Positions 46,001 through 55,600 are shown, counted from the first letter of the stretch. The stretch: DNA of 64,000 nucleotides from Gemmatimonadaceae bacterium (GCA_025934775.1 JAICWO010000001.1:186001-250000), one strand, 5' to 3'. Numbers and translations: made by a program. Notes: a model not told the origin generated them from the letters alone.

Positions 46001-46221
46001 TGCTGCGCGCCACTCGGCGCGCTGTTGATAGTGTACCGGCCGTCGGGCCCGGTGCGGGCGCCGAGCGTTGTGCCAGTGATGGTGACCGAGACATTCGCCA
46101 CGGGCGCGCCCGCGGTGCGGTCAGTGATGGTCCCGGTGATTCTCCCCGTCGTCTGTGCGCGCGCGGTCTGGGCGAGACCGGCGGACACGGCGAGGCAGGT
46201 GAGAGCTCGCATCCATTTCAT
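43015..46221 (-). CDS. SusC/RagA-family TonB-dependent transporter 1
   Basis: 1068 residues from the ATG at 46221 with AAGGAG 10 bases upstream. The frame continues to 46407 but that part is the regulatory region. The signal peptide ends QTARA before QTTGR. Domain order is carboxypeptidase-regulatory-like domain (about 24-105, GRITGTITDRTAGAPV), plug (VVVGYGAQRRSDLTGSVSSV; KDASATSIYGARGANGV), then a 22-strand barrel ending PLAKSVTVGINVIY. It imports oligosaccharides using TonB energy. An operator-like palindrome lies 35 bases upstream. Confidence 0.94.
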   Translation of the reverse strand: MKWMRALTCLAVSAGLAQTARAQTTGRITGTITDRTAGAPVANVSVTITGTTLGARTGPDGRYTINSAPSGAQHVRAARIGYSPVDQAVNVASGETVTLNLAMSAASVTLDQMVVVGYGAQRRSDLTGSVSSVTPNVAQTPTLSLEQALQGAAPGVVVTQASAAPGGGMSIRIRGGSSVTGNNEPLYVIDGFPIENDPDAQNPSDGGRDASTTVPSDPLSALNPDDIESIEILKDASATSIYGARGANGVIIITTKHGTSAKPQFTIDTYTGTQSVAHRYDLLNATQFADFANQWSIANGTGVIFQDTTALPNTDWQSMLFRNAPISNLQLGVTGGGSGTNSTRYALSGGVFQQQGVVINSSFKRLAMRGNLDQGIGTRFRVNGNLSVSRVNSSMVPTDGSLNGGAGAVGAAIDYYPILPVKQADGTYTLMGQNSPSPILTPTNIPNPVATASQVTDQLNDTRVLSNAAGDYDFTPDLKLRVSVGGDLSNRGRNTYYPRTTLQGSGVNGSAIRGTTQTTDFLNENTLTYDKSFNGLGTSQAINAVAGYTRQQDDIVNSQIRNSNFVSDIDVFESIGAGTQAGGPTVSSSHTRWTLASYLGRVNYTLANRYLFTVTGRRDGSSRFGADHQWGFFPSAAFGWRISDEPFFQHVSSIDLLKLRISDGFAGNPSIRPYQSVAHLSPDNYTFGGQVVPAFFPSSVGNPNLGWESTHQIDGGIDLSLRNGRASFTGDVYHKKTSDLLLAVNLPFESGFASALQNVGAVQNNGYEAQVTLNLVRGDARSFGWSTTFSYSHNKNRVLDLGGVQNIFASSINSDLKLLGTLIQVGYPLGVFYGYQAGGILRDSASAAAYTAQVKPLSGTAWHAGDVKLLDIAHTDSAGNIVPGGDGKIDAADRTIIGDPNPKFAGGWVNNFSFRSFHLSTTSDFVYGNKVLNMNNVRLEQGSPGTNIIADRFTDAWTPTNPNAKYPRINFTPGTIGSDITSDLLEDGSYFRMRAITLDYSVSPRFLRGYGVSSTKLYVTGANLLTFTRYSGFNPDVSSLGIGNVNRGIDVGAYPLAKSVTVGINVIY

Positions 46222-46255
46222 GCCAGGATCTCCTTCGTGGTCAGGACGAGGACAC

Positions 46256-46278
46256 ATTTGTTCGTTATAAGAACAAAT
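46256..46278. promoter_or_regulatory. Operator-like palindrome upstream of susC1 (site 2)
   Basis: ATTTGTTC-N7-GAACAAAT, a perfect 8-bp inverted repeat in the susC1/GH2 divergent region. Its core matches site 1 exactly in the form TTTGTT-N9-AACAAA. On the minus strand the centre reads TATAAC, a possible -10 hexamer, so a bound protein would block susC1 transcription. Confidence 0.65.
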
Positions 46279-46416
46279 GAGGCGCGAACGCGCGATAATT
46301 CTGTGATCCGGTGCGGCTCGGCGGGGGGCGCGTCCGCCGACGTGGTGCGGCGCTACTCCTACAGAAACACGGCGCGTAGCCGTGCTCGTCACATCAGAAC
46401 GCCGCATGAACGAGAT

Positions 46417-46437
46417 TTTGTTCTTACGACGATCTAA
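46417..46437. promoter_or_regulatory. Degenerate operator half-site upstream of the GH2 gene
   Basis: TTTGTT-N9-ATCTAA keeps the left half of the shared operator, but only four of six bases on the right. It lies about 50 bases before the GH2 ATG. It may be a weak second site controlling the rightward operon. Confidence 0.35.
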
Positions 46438-46488
46438 TTTCGGCCCTAAGCTGTGCAGCCCCTGCGAATCGCGCTAGTGTCCGTTCAT

Positions 46489-48987
46489 ATGACCCGCCAC
46501 GAATCCGTCCGGGCCCGCGGCCCTTCTAAGGCGATTATCTCTTTTCGTACCAGCGTCTTAGCTGCACTCTGGCTGCTCGCCGCCGCTCCGATCGCATCCT
46601 CCCAGACCAGCCTCCGGACCGACACCAACATCGACGCCGGATGGCTCTACCTCGAGCGTCCGCTGCCCCACGTCGCCGACCTCGATACGGTGCCCGCCGG
46701 CGCTTGGCGCCGCATCGATCTGCCGCACACGTGGAACGCGCTCGACCCCACCGATCCGGTGCCGGGCTATCGCCGCGACGCCTCCTGGTATCGCCGCACG
46801 CTCGACCTGCGCCACGCTCCGCGCGACGCCCGGCTCCTGCTGCATTTCGAAGATGCTAATACCGTCGCGGATGTATATGTCAACGGCCGCCGCGCCGGCG
46901 GCCACGTCGGCGGCTATGTCGGCTTCGACGTGGACATCACGCCGTACGCGCGCCGCAACGGTCGCGATCGCATAGACGTGCGCGTCGACAATACCGACGA
47001 CCCCGAGCTGATTCCATCCGACAAGTCCGACTTCATCATCTACGGCGGACTCACCCGCGATGTCTGGCTTTGCGTTCGACCGCCAGTCTCGATCGCCCAC
47101 GTCGCCGTCACCACACCGGTTGTCTCGCGTGACTCGGCCGCGACCACGGTCGTGACGGAGATCGCGAATCCGACGCACGTGCACGGACCCGCGATGCTCA
47201 CCGTCGCGCTCATCGATCCGCGCGGACGCGTCGTCGTCCGCGACAGTGCACGCGTTCCGCTCGACGCGAATGTGCCGGACACGCTGCGACTCCCGGTGAT
47301 TCGCGCGCCAGACCTCTGGTCGCCGTCGTCGCCATCGCTCTACCACGTCGAGCTTTCGCTGCGGCGCGCCGGCGCCGAGCTCGATCGCGCGCGCGAAACG
47401 ATCGGCTACCGCTTCTACTCGTTCGCGCCGAACGGCCCGTTCTACTTGAATGGCGAGCGTCTGCTCATTCGCGGCACGCACATTCACGAAGAGGCGGCCG
47501 GCTACGGCGCGGCGATGGCGAACGCGATGTACCGGCACGACATGGAGCTCATCAAGTCCATGGGCGCGAACTTCGTGCGGCTCGCGCACTACCCGCACGA
47601 CCCCGAGTACTATCGCGCCGCGGACTCGCTTGGACTCATGCTGTGGGACGAGCTGCCGTGGGATCGCGCGGGCTTGGGCGACGCGAAGTGGCAAGCGACG
47701 ACGCGCCGGCTGCTCGCGGAGCAGATCCGCCAGAACGAGAATCATCCGAGCATCATCATGTGGTCGCTCGGCAACGAGGTTGCCGACGTGATCGATCCGG
47801 CCAACGACGGCGACCCGAAGGCGATCGCCAGGTTCATGCGTCAGCTCGACACGCTCGCGCACACGCTCGACCCGTATCGCCCGACCGCGACGCGCAAGTT
47901 CGACGCGGGCGCCTCGGTCGTGGACGTGTATTCGCCATCGATCTGGGTGGGCTGGTACAGCGCCGTCTATGAGGATTATGAAAAGGCGCTCGCCGCGGCG
48001 CACGCCAAGTTTCCGCGCTTCTTCCACGCCGAGTACGGCGCTGACGCGCTGTACGGCCGCCACACGGAGCATCCGATCACCGGCAAAGGTCTTCAGGTCG
48101 ATACCGGGTTTGCCGAGCAGGTGGGAAAGAAGGTCGCGAACGTGGCGCGCCAGGGTGACTGGAGTGAGAGCTATCAAACGGATTTGATGGAGTGGCACCT
48201 GCAGGTTGCGGAGCGGACGCCGTGGCTCACCGGCAACGCGCAGTGGGCATTTAGAGATTTCGCAACGCCGCTCCGGCCCAACAACCCGATTCCGTACGTG
48301 AATCAGAAAGGCCTGTTCACGCGCGACGGCAAGCCAAAGGACGCATACTATCTGTACAAGGCGTATTGGACCGACTCGCCGAAGTTCGCGTACATCGTCT
48401 CGCACAGCTGGACCGACCGTTCGGGCGCGCCGGGTGTCGCGCGCGAGGTGCGGGTGTTCAGCAACTGCGCGCGCGTGGCGCTGAGCGTCAACGCGGCCGA
48501 GCAGGCCGAGCGTACGCGCGATCGCACGAGCTTTCCCGCGCAGGGGCTTCGCTGGAGCGTGCAGTTCGCCGACGGCGAGAACCATGTCGTGGCGCGCTGC
48601 GCCGGCGCGAACGAGACTGGAGTGGGGGACACGCTGACCGTGCACTACACGCACGTGCAGGCCGGCAAAGCCGATCACATCGCCATGAGCTCGCATCTCC
48701 TGCCGAACGGCCACGTGCTCGTCGAGGCGACCATCGTCGACGCCAAGGGACAGCGCGTGCTCTCGGCGAGCGACCGCGTGTACTTCGGCCGCAATGGCGA
48801 TGGCCGTTTGTTGGCGGATCTGGGCACTCCCACCGGCAGCTCGATCATCGAGGCGGCGAACGGGCGCGCGGCGATCGAAGTGGAGATCCCGCGCGGCGGC
48901 CACGCGACGATCCTCGCGCGCACGCAGGACATCAATGGAACGCGGCTCCGCGTCGACGCCGATGGACACTCCATGAGCATTCCATGA
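46489..48987 (+). CDS. Exported GH2 glycoside hydrolase (beta-galactosidase/beta-glucuronidase type)
   Basis: 832 residues from the ATG at 46489; a GTG at 46453 would only add residues before the signal peptide. The signal ends PIASS before QTSLR. GH2 domains in order are a jellyroll sugar-binding domain (YRRTLDLRHA, VADVYVNGRRAGGHVGGY), an immunoglobulin-like domain, and a TIM barrel. The barrel carries the acid/base Glu in SIIMWSLGNEVAD and the nucleophile Glu in FHAEYGAD. A C-terminal beta domain follows. Galactoside versus glucuronide specificity cannot be decided; the coupled uxuA and GH88 genes favour a glucuronate-containing substrate. Confidence 0.88.
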   Translation: MTRHESVRARGPSKAIISFRTSVLAALWLLAAAPIASSQTSLRTDTNIDAGWLYLERPLPHVADLDTVPAGAWRRIDLPHTWNALDPTDPVPGYRRDASWYRRTLDLRHAPRDARLLLHFEDANTVADVYVNGRRAGGHVGGYVGFDVDITPYARRNGRDRIDVRVDNTDDPELIPSDKSDFIIYGGLTRDVWLCVRPPVSIAHVAVTTPVVSRDSAATTVVTEIANPTHVHGPAMLTVALIDPRGRVVVRDSARVPLDANVPDTLRLPVIRAPDLWSPSSPSLYHVELSLRRAGAELDRARETIGYRFYSFAPNGPFYLNGERLLIRGTHIHEEAAGYGAAMANAMYRHDMELIKSMGANFVRLAHYPHDPEYYRAADSLGLMLWDELPWDRAGLGDAKWQATTRRLLAEQIRQNENHPSIIMWSLGNEVADVIDPANDGDPKAIARFMRQLDTLAHTLDPYRPTATRKFDAGASVVDVYSPSIWVGWYSAVYEDYEKALAAAHAKFPRFFHAEYGADALYGRHTEHPITGKGLQVDTGFAEQVGKKVANVARQGDWSESYQTDLMEWHLQVAERTPWLTGNAQWAFRDFATPLRPNNPIPYVNQKGLFTRDGKPKDAYYLYKAYWTDSPKFAYIVSHSWTDRSGAPGVAREVRVFSNCARVALSVNAAEQAERTRDRTSFPAQGLRWSVQFADGENHVVARCAGANETGVGDTLTVHYTHVQAGKADHIAMSSHLLPNGHVLVEATIVDAKGQRVLSASDRVYFGRNGDGRLLADLGTPTGSSIIEAANGRAAIEVEIPRGGHATILARTQDINGTRLRVDADGHSMSIP

Positions 48988-50021
48988 AGGCGACATTCCG
49001 CTGGTATGGCGAGTCCGATCCCGTACCGCTGCGGTACATCCGCCAGATTCCGGGCGTGACCGGGATCGTCACCGCGTTGTACGACGTCGCCGTCGGCGAC
49101 GCGTGGCCGCGCCCGCGGCTCGAGCAGCTCGCGGCCGCGGTGGACGACGAGGGAATGCACGTCGCGGTGATCGAGAGCATTCCCGTGCACGAGGACATCA
49201 AGCTCGGCCGCGCGACGCGCGATCGGCTGATCGAGCGGTACTGCGAGAGCGTGCGAGCGATGGGCGAGCTCGGAATTCCGGTGCTCTGCTACAACTTCAT
49301 GCCGATCTTCGACTGGACGCGGACCGACCTTGCGATGCCGCTGCCCGACGGCTCGACCGCGCTCGCGTACGACGATCGGCAGCTCGCGAAGATCGATCTT
49401 TCGCGCGGCACCGGCGACCTGCCCGGTTGGGCGGCGGCGTATGACGCACGGTCGCTCAATGCGCTGCTCGGCGCATATGAGAACGTGAATGCCGAGCGGC
49501 TCTGGGAGCATCTCGCGTATTTTCTCGAGCGCGTGGTGCCCGTCGCGTCGAGCGCCAACGTCAAGATGGCGATCCATCCCGACGATCCGCCGTGGCCAAT
49601 CTTCGGGCTGCCGCGGATCATCACCGACGCCGCCGCGCTCGACCGGCTCACGCGCCTTGTCGACGACCCCGCGAACGGCGTGACGTTCTGCACCGGCTCG
49701 CTCGGCGCCGATCCGGCGAACGATCTCCCCGCCATGATCCGCGCCCTCGGCGGACGCGGACGCATTCACTTCATGCACTGCCGCAACGTGCTGCGCACGG
49801 GCGACCGCCAATTCAACGAGAGCCCGCATCCGTCGTGCTTCGGGAGCGTGAACATGCTCGAGGTGATGCGCGCGCTGCGCGACATCGGCTTCGCGGGACC
49901 GATGCGGCCCGATCACGGCCGAATGATCTGGGGCGAGCGCGGCCGTCCGGGCTATGGCCTCTACGATCGGGCGCTCGGCGCGATGTATCTGCAGGGGCTG
50001 TGGGAAGGAGTGGGGGAGTGA
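48984..50021 (+). CDS. uxuA: Mannonate dehydratase
   Basis: 345 residues. UxuA dehydrates D-mannonate to KDG in the glucuronate branch. The TIM-barrel family blocks are visible: FRWYGESDPVPLRYIRQIPG, the ESIPVHEDIK loop, LCYNFMPIFDWTRTD, MAIHPDDPPWPIFGLPRI, FCTGSLGADP, HFMHCRNV and RPDHGRMIWGE, which supply the metal-binding His, Cys and Asp. The start overlaps GH2 by 4 nt and the stop overlaps GH88 by 4 nt. The expected partner UxuB is not present in the window. Confidence 0.94.
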   Translation: MKATFRWYGESDPVPLRYIRQIPGVTGIVTALYDVAVGDAWPRPRLEQLAAAVDDEGMHVAVIESIPVHEDIKLGRATRDRLIERYCESVRAMGELGIPVLCYNFMPIFDWTRTDLAMPLPDGSTALAYDDRQLAKIDLSRGTGDLPGWAAAYDARSLNALLGAYENVNAERLWEHLAYFLERVVPVASSANVKMAIHPDDPPWPIFGLPRIITDAAALDRLTRLVDDPANGVTFCTGSLGADPANDLPAMIRALGGRGRIHFMHCRNVLRTGDRQFNESPHPSCFGSVNMLEVMRALRDIGFAGPMRPDHGRMIWGERGRPGYGLYDRALGAMYLQGLWEGVGE

Positions 50022-51220
50022 CGCGAGCACCGCTCCTCGTCGCCATCCTCGCCGTTCCGGCCGCGGCGCAGTCGCGCACCGATTCGCTCGACGCGCTGAT
50101 GCAGCGCACGCTCGACGTCGCGGCCGTTCGGCTACGTACCGCGGCAACGTCGCTCGAGCCGGCGAACGGATACCCGCGAATCACGAAGCCCGATGGCACG
50201 TGGACGCTCGTGTCGCGCACGCAGTGGACGAGCGGCTTCTTTCCCGGCGAGCTGTGGCAGATGTACGCGATCTCGCACGACTCGTCGTGGCGCTCGCAAG
50301 CGGAGCGCTGGACCGCGCCACTCGAGGTGAACGACACCCGCACGAACACGCACGACCTGGGCTTCATCGTGTTCACGAGCTTCGGGAACGAGCTCAAACT
50401 CACCGGCAACACCCACGCGCGCGACGTGGTGTTTCAAGCGAGCCGCTCGCTGTCGACGCGCTACTCGCCGGTCGTGCGCGCGATCAAGTCGTGGGACACG
50501 GAGCGAGACAAAGACAAACGGGCGACGTGGAAATTCCCGGTCATCATCGACAACCTGATGAATCTGGACATGCTCTTCTGGTCGGCGGCGCACGGCGGCG
50601 ACCCCAAATGGAAGGAGATCGCCGCGCAGCACGCGCTGACGTCTGCGCGCTCGCACGTGCGGCCGGACGGGAGCGTGGCCCATGTCGCACTGTTCGATCC
50701 GGTTACCGGCGCATTCCTCGGCCAGGCGAACTGGCAGGGGTACTCGGATTCCTCGGCGTGGGCGCGCGGGCAGGCGTGGGCGATCGATGGATTCACGCGC
50801 GCGTACGAGGCGACCAGTCGGCCGGAGCTTCTCGCGACGGCGCGAAAGGTCGCCGACTGGTACATCGCGCACGCGCCGGCGGACGGCGTTCCGTACTGGG
50901 ATTTTCGCGATCCCGGGATCCCGAACGTGGAGCGAGACGCGTCCGCGGCGGCGATAGCGGCCTCCGGGCTGCTGTCGCTCAGTAGGGACATTACCGGGAC
51001 AGCTTCGGCGCAGTATCGAGTGTTCGCTGAACGTTCTCTGGAATCGCTGCTCTCGCGTTACGTCGCGCCGCCGCCGAGCGAGGCAATCCTGGCGCACAGC
51101 GTCGGGGGCAAGCCGCAGGGGGTGGAGATCGATGTCGGCATCGTGTACGCCGACTACTACCTGCTCGAGGCGATCCGGAAGGACCGGGCCCTCCGATCGG
51201 GGTCGCCCTGGCCTGAGTAG
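50018..51220 (+). CDS. Exported GH88 unsaturated glucuronyl hydrolase
   Basis: 400 residues from a GTG with a GGAGTGGGGGA ribosome binding site. The signal peptide ends VPAAA before QSRTD. The GH88 alpha/alpha barrel shows both family Asp positions: THDLGFIVF and IIDNLMNLDMLFW, with SSAWARGQAWAIDGF and GIVYADYYLLEA further on. It removes 4,5-unsaturated uronic acids from lyase products. It is the last gene of GH2-uxuA-GH88. Confidence 0.88.
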   Translation: MTRAPLLVAILAVPAAAQSRTDSLDALMQRTLDVAAVRLRTAATSLEPANGYPRITKPDGTWTLVSRTQWTSGFFPGELWQMYAISHDSSWRSQAERWTAPLEVNDTRTNTHDLGFIVFTSFGNELKLTGNTHARDVVFQASRSLSTRYSPVVRAIKSWDTERDKDKRATWKFPVIIDNLMNLDMLFWSAAHGGDPKWKEIAAQHALTSARSHVRPDGSVAHVALFDPVTGAFLGQANWQGYSDSSAWARGQAWAIDGFTRAYEATSRPELLATARKVADWYIAHAPADGVPYWDFRDPGIPNVERDASAAAIAASGLLSLSRDITGTASAQYRVFAERSLESLLSRYVAPPPSEAILAHSVGGKPQGVEIDVGIVYADYYLLEAIRKDRALRSGSPWPE

Positions 51221-51263
51221 AGCCGCCGGCGAAAGGGATCGCGCTCCGGCGAACGGGCGACGC

Positions 51264-51286
51264 CGCTATTGACAATATCAATAGCG
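51264..51286. promoter_or_regulatory. Palindrome CGCTATTGA-N5-TCAATAGCG
   Basis: A 9-bp perfect inverted repeat with a 5-base centre lies between GH88 and the GntR/LacI gene. Its core TTGACAATATCAA (51269-51281) differs by one base from TTGATAATATCAA at 57546. It also contains a -35-like TTGACA. It could be an operator or a short hairpin. Confidence 0.45.
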
Positions 51287-51299
51287 CTCCCACAACGTA

Positions 51300-51320
51300 T
51301 TTGTTAAGAACGCGAACAAA
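51300..51320. promoter_or_regulatory. Operator-like palindrome upstream of the GntR/LacI gene (site 3)
   Basis: TTTGTT-N9-AACAAA, the same pattern and spacing as the sites before uxaC and susC1, lies about 100 bases before the regulator start. It suggests autoregulation by this protein or control by the ROK proteins. Confidence 0.6.
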
Positions 51321-51418
51321 ATCGTCGTTCGCTTCAATTCGGTCCACGTCCACCCTGCGACCGCGGTCGTCTCGTTCCCCCGCGAGCTCCCGCCATTCCA
51401 GACAGCCGCAATGCGACT

Positions 51419-52621
51419 TTGAGCATCAACCCGGCTTCGGGCACTCCGCTCTATCAGCAAGTCGCCGCCGACATTCGCCGGAAGATCGTCTCCGGCGAGA
51501 TGCGAGTTGGCACGCAGTTGCAGCCGCATCGGCAGCTCGCCGAGAGCTACGGCGTGTCCGTCATCACGATCAACAAGGCGCTGGCCGGGTTGGTCAGTGA
51601 GGGTGTGCTGCACAGCCGGGTCGGACGCGGAACGTTCGTCGCGGTGCGGCCGGCGCCTACGGATGACGCGCGCGTCGACCGCTCGCGGTCGGATCGGATG
51701 CTTGGCTTCGTGCTGCGTGATCTGAGCAGTCCGTTCTTCTCGCTCATCGCGCACGCGGCGCAGCAGCGCGCCGACGCGCTCGGGTGGGGGCTGCTCTTCT
51801 CGTCGAGCTCCAACCGGCTCGATCACGAGGAGGCGCAGATCCAGCGCTTCCGCGCGCTCGGCGCGCAGGGACTGATCATCGCCTCCATGACGCGTACGTA
51901 TCGGCCGAGCGATGCGGTGCGCGAGCTGCACGACGCGTCGTTTCCGTACGTGATGGTCTCGTACACCGAGCCCGAATCGGTGCCGTTCATCGGGCTCGAT
52001 CTCGACCGCGCGGGCTATCTGGTCGGGCAGCACCTCGTGGCGCTTGGCCGCACCAGCTTCGGCTACGTGGGCGACTCGTTTCTGAGTCCGCTCGCCGAAG
52101 TGCGCGCCGGCGGCTATCGCCGCGCGGTGCGCGAGCACGGGTACAACGTCGACCCCGCATTCGTCTTCGAGTATCCGTTCGAGGGCGAGTGGAACGACTA
52201 CCGCTCCGGCTTCGCGGTCGGGCGGCACGTCGCGACGCTGCCGGTGAAGCCCGACGCGATGTTCGTGTTCAACGACATCGGGGCGATCGGGTTCGAAGAT
52301 GGGCTGCTCGAGTCGGGGGTGCGCGTGCCGCGCGACATCGCGGTCGTGGGCCTGGACGACATCGAGCTGGCGTCGCGCGCGCGCGTGCCGCTGACCACGA
52401 TCCGGCAACCGACCGATCGCATCGGCGCGATGGCCGTGGACGCGCTGATCGCGCAGCTCCACGGCGAGGCGCGTCCGACGCGCCAACTGCTGTCCCCCGA
52501 GCTTGTCGTGCGCCGCTCGTGCGGCGCCGCCGGCGACGAGCCGCCAGTTGACCTCGACCTCGCCCGGCCCCGGGCGTTGCGCTCCCTCAAGGAGCGTTCG
52601 GCAATGAGAGATCTATTATGA
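51419..52621 (+). CDS. GntR/LacI chimeric transcriptional regulator (AraR-like layout)
   Basis: 400 residues from a TTG start; no ATG or GTG fits the start of the domain. The N-terminus (about 1-75) is a GntR winged helix: PLYQQVAADIRRKIVSGEM, LAESYGVSVITINKALAGL and GRGTFVAVRP. The rest is a LacI/periplasmic-binding-protein-like sensor: LGFVLRDLSSPFFSLIAH, MFVFNDIGAIGFEDGLLE and VVGLDDIELASRARVPLTT. This is the AraR arrangement. A small open reading frame, ATG CGA CTT TGA at 51411, overlaps its start. The stop overlaps an open ATG in front of susC2. Confidence 0.88.
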   Translation: MSINPASGTPLYQQVAADIRRKIVSGEMRVGTQLQPHRQLAESYGVSVITINKALAGLVSEGVLHSRVGRGTFVAVRPAPTDDARVDRSRSDRMLGFVLRDLSSPFFSLIAHAAQQRADALGWGLLFSSSSNRLDHEEAQIQRFRALGAQGLIIASMTRTYRPSDAVRELHDASFPYVMVSYTEPESVPFIGLDLDRAGYLVGQHLVALGRTSFGYVGDSFLSPLAEVRAGGYRRAVREHGYNVDPAFVFEYPFEGEWNDYRSGFAVGRHVATLPVKPDAMFVFNDIGAIGFEDGLLESGVRVPRDIAVVGLDDIELASRARVPLTTIRQPTDRIGAMAVDALIAQLHGEARPTRQLLSPELVVRRSCGAAGDEPPVDLDLARPRALRSLKERSAMRDLL

Positions 52622-52650
52622 AAATTCTATTACAGCGAAGGAGTGTTGCC

Positions 52651-55600
52651 ATGAGGTGGGCGAATCGCGTCGTCCTGTCCCTGGCCCTGGCCGCCGTGGC
52701 GGCGGTCCCGGGCGCGCTCGCCGCGCAGGGCGCGGCCGGTCGCATCACGGGGACGGTGGTCGACAGCACGTCGGGCCAGCCGCTCGTCGGCGCCAACGTG
52801 GTGGTCGTCGGCACGCGCTTGGGCGCGGCGACGAACACCGAGGGCAAGTACACGATCGGCGGCGTTCCCGCCGGCACGCACGAGCTGCGGTTCCAGCGCA
52901 TCGGCTACGCGCCGCTCACGCAGAGCGTGACCGTCACCGCCGGCGAGACCGTGACGGCGAACTTCCAGGTCCGCGCGCAGTCGGTGCAGCTGGAGTCGGT
53001 GGTCTCGGTCGGCTACGGGACGCAGAGCCGGCGCGATGTGACAGGGTCCGTGGCGTCGGTGACGATGGACGCGCTGCACCAGGCGCCCATTCAGACCGTC
53101 GACCAGATGCTGCAAGGCACCGCGCCCGGCGTGCAGGTGACGACGGCATCGAGCGAGCCGGGTGGCGCGCTCACGGTCCGGATTCGCGGCACGTCGTCGA
53201 TCACCGGCAACTCGGAGCCGCTGTACGTGATCGACGGCTTCCCGATCGAGAACGACATGGACGACGTCGCGGCGGGCGACGCGGGCCGCACCCGCACCAC
53301 ACCGCCGAATCCACTCGAGACGCTCGATCCGAGCGACATCGAGTCGATCTCCATTCTCAAAGACGCGTCGGCGACGGCGATCTACGGCGCGCGCGGCGCG
53401 AACGGCGTCGTGATCATCACGACGAAGCAGGGACGCGGCACGACGCCCAAGTTCACGCTCGACGCGTACACCGGGCTGTCGAACGTCGCGAAGCGGTACG
53501 ATCTACTGAATGCCAAGCAGTACATGGATTACGCGAACTTGTATGGCCAGGGCTCGAGCACGCCGTTCACGCCGTTCCCGGACAGCGTGTACAACGCGAT
53601 CATGTCGTCGGGCATCAATACGGACTGGCAGGATCAGATCTTCCAGACCGGCGTCACGAACAACCTGCAGCTCTCGGTGAACGGCGCAACGTCGGCGTCG
53701 AATCCGACGCGGTACGCGCTCTCCGGCGGCTACTTCGATCAGGGGGGCGTGGTGATCGGCTCGGGGATCCGCCGCCTGTCGGCGCGGCTCAACGTGGATC
53801 AGTCGTTCGGCGACCGGCTCCAGTTCGGCGGCACGGTGACGGCGGCGCAGGCGCGGACAAAGGCGACGCCGACCGCGGGCCAGCAGAACGGCAACGCGGG
53901 CGCGGTCTCGGCGGCTCTCCAGTACGTGCCGATTCTCCCGGTGAAGCGGCCCGACGGCACGTTCTCGTACATCTTCACGGACCTGAACGCATATAACAAT
54001 CTGCTCAACGCGCCGACGACCGATAATCCGGTCGCGCTCGCGACGCAGGTGCTCGACAGCCTGAGCGACTCGCGGCTCCTGAGCAACTTCTACGGCTCGG
54101 CCGACCTCACGCGGGATCTCACGCTCAAGGTCACGCTCGGCGCGGACTACGCGAACCGCTGGCGCAACACCTACTACCCGCGGACCACGCTCCGCGGCTC
54201 CCAGGTGAACGGCGAAGCGATCCGCGGCGCCGCGACGACGACGTCGTGGCTCAATGAGAATACGCTCACGTACCAGCACGACTTCCGCGGCACGCAGGAC
54301 GTGACGGTGCTCGGCGGCTACACGCGGCAGGCGACGTCGCTGGACGGCACGTCGATGGACAACACGAACTTCGTGAACGACATCACGGGCTACTTCGACA
54401 TCGGCGCCGGCACGCAGACCGGCGGCCCGTCGGTCTCGTCGCGCAACACGTCGCAGACGCTGGAATCGTGGCTGAGCCGGGTGAACTACTCGCTGCTCGA
54501 CCGGTACCTGCTCACGCTCACGTACCGCGCCGACGGCTCGTCGCGCTTCGCGGCGAACAAGAAGTGGGGCGCGTTCCCGTCGGCGGCGGTGGGCTGGCGC
54601 GCGTCGTCGGAGCCGTGGTTCAAAGTGCCGGACGTGACGGATCTCAAATTCCGACTCTCATATGGCCTGGTCGGCAACCCGTCGATCAAGCCGTACCAGT
54701 CGTTGGCGCGACTCAACAACCAGGGCTACAGCTTCGGCGGCACGCCGACGGCGGGCTACTATGTGGACGCGGTCGGCAACCCGAACCTCACGTGGGAGAC
54801 GACGCGCGAGACGGACGGCGGCATGGACCTGACGATGTGGAACCGCGTCACGTTCACCGGCGACGTCTACAACAAGCGGACGAGCAACCTGCTCCTCCAG
54901 GTCAACCTGCCGTTCGAGACCGGGTTCGAGAGCGCGCTCGCGAACGTGGGCGCGATCCAGAACCGCGGCGTCGAGCTCGGCCTGGACGCGGATCTGGTGA
55001 AGGGCGGGAACTCGAACGCGTTCAACTGGCACACGAACCTCGAGTTCGCGAAGAACCGCAACAAGGTGCTGAGCTTGGGCGGTCAGACGCAGATCTTCGC
55101 CGACGCGATCACGACCGACTACAACCTACCCGGAACGCTGGTGATGGTCGGGCAGCCGCTCGGCGTGTTCTACGGATACAAGAGCGCCGGTGTGATTCCG
55201 GATTCCGCGGCGGCGGCGGCGATTCCGTGGAAGAATTTCAGCGGCAAGGCGTTCGCGGCCGGCCAGATGAAGATCCTCGATCTCAACGGCGACAGCGTCG
55301 TCGACGCGGGCGACCGCACGGTGATCGGCGATCCGACGCCGGACTTCACGTACGGCTGGACAAACACATTCGACTGGAAGGGCTTCCAACTCACCGGACT
55401 GCTCGAGGGCCAGCACGGCGGCAAGATTCTGAACGTGAATCGCATCCGCACCGAGAGCTCGCCGCGCGCGAACATCAGCGTCGATCGGTATCTCGACGCG
55501 TGGACGCCGACGCACACGAACGCGAAGTTCCCCGCGATCGGTGAGAATCCCGATCAGGTGGGTCCGAACGACTTCACGGACAACCTGCTCGAGAGCGGCG

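Noticed and set aside
43750-46437. 895-residue plus-strand open frame opposite susC1
   Set aside because: Antisense shadow of a strongly recognisable TonB-dependent transporter; no protein-like features.
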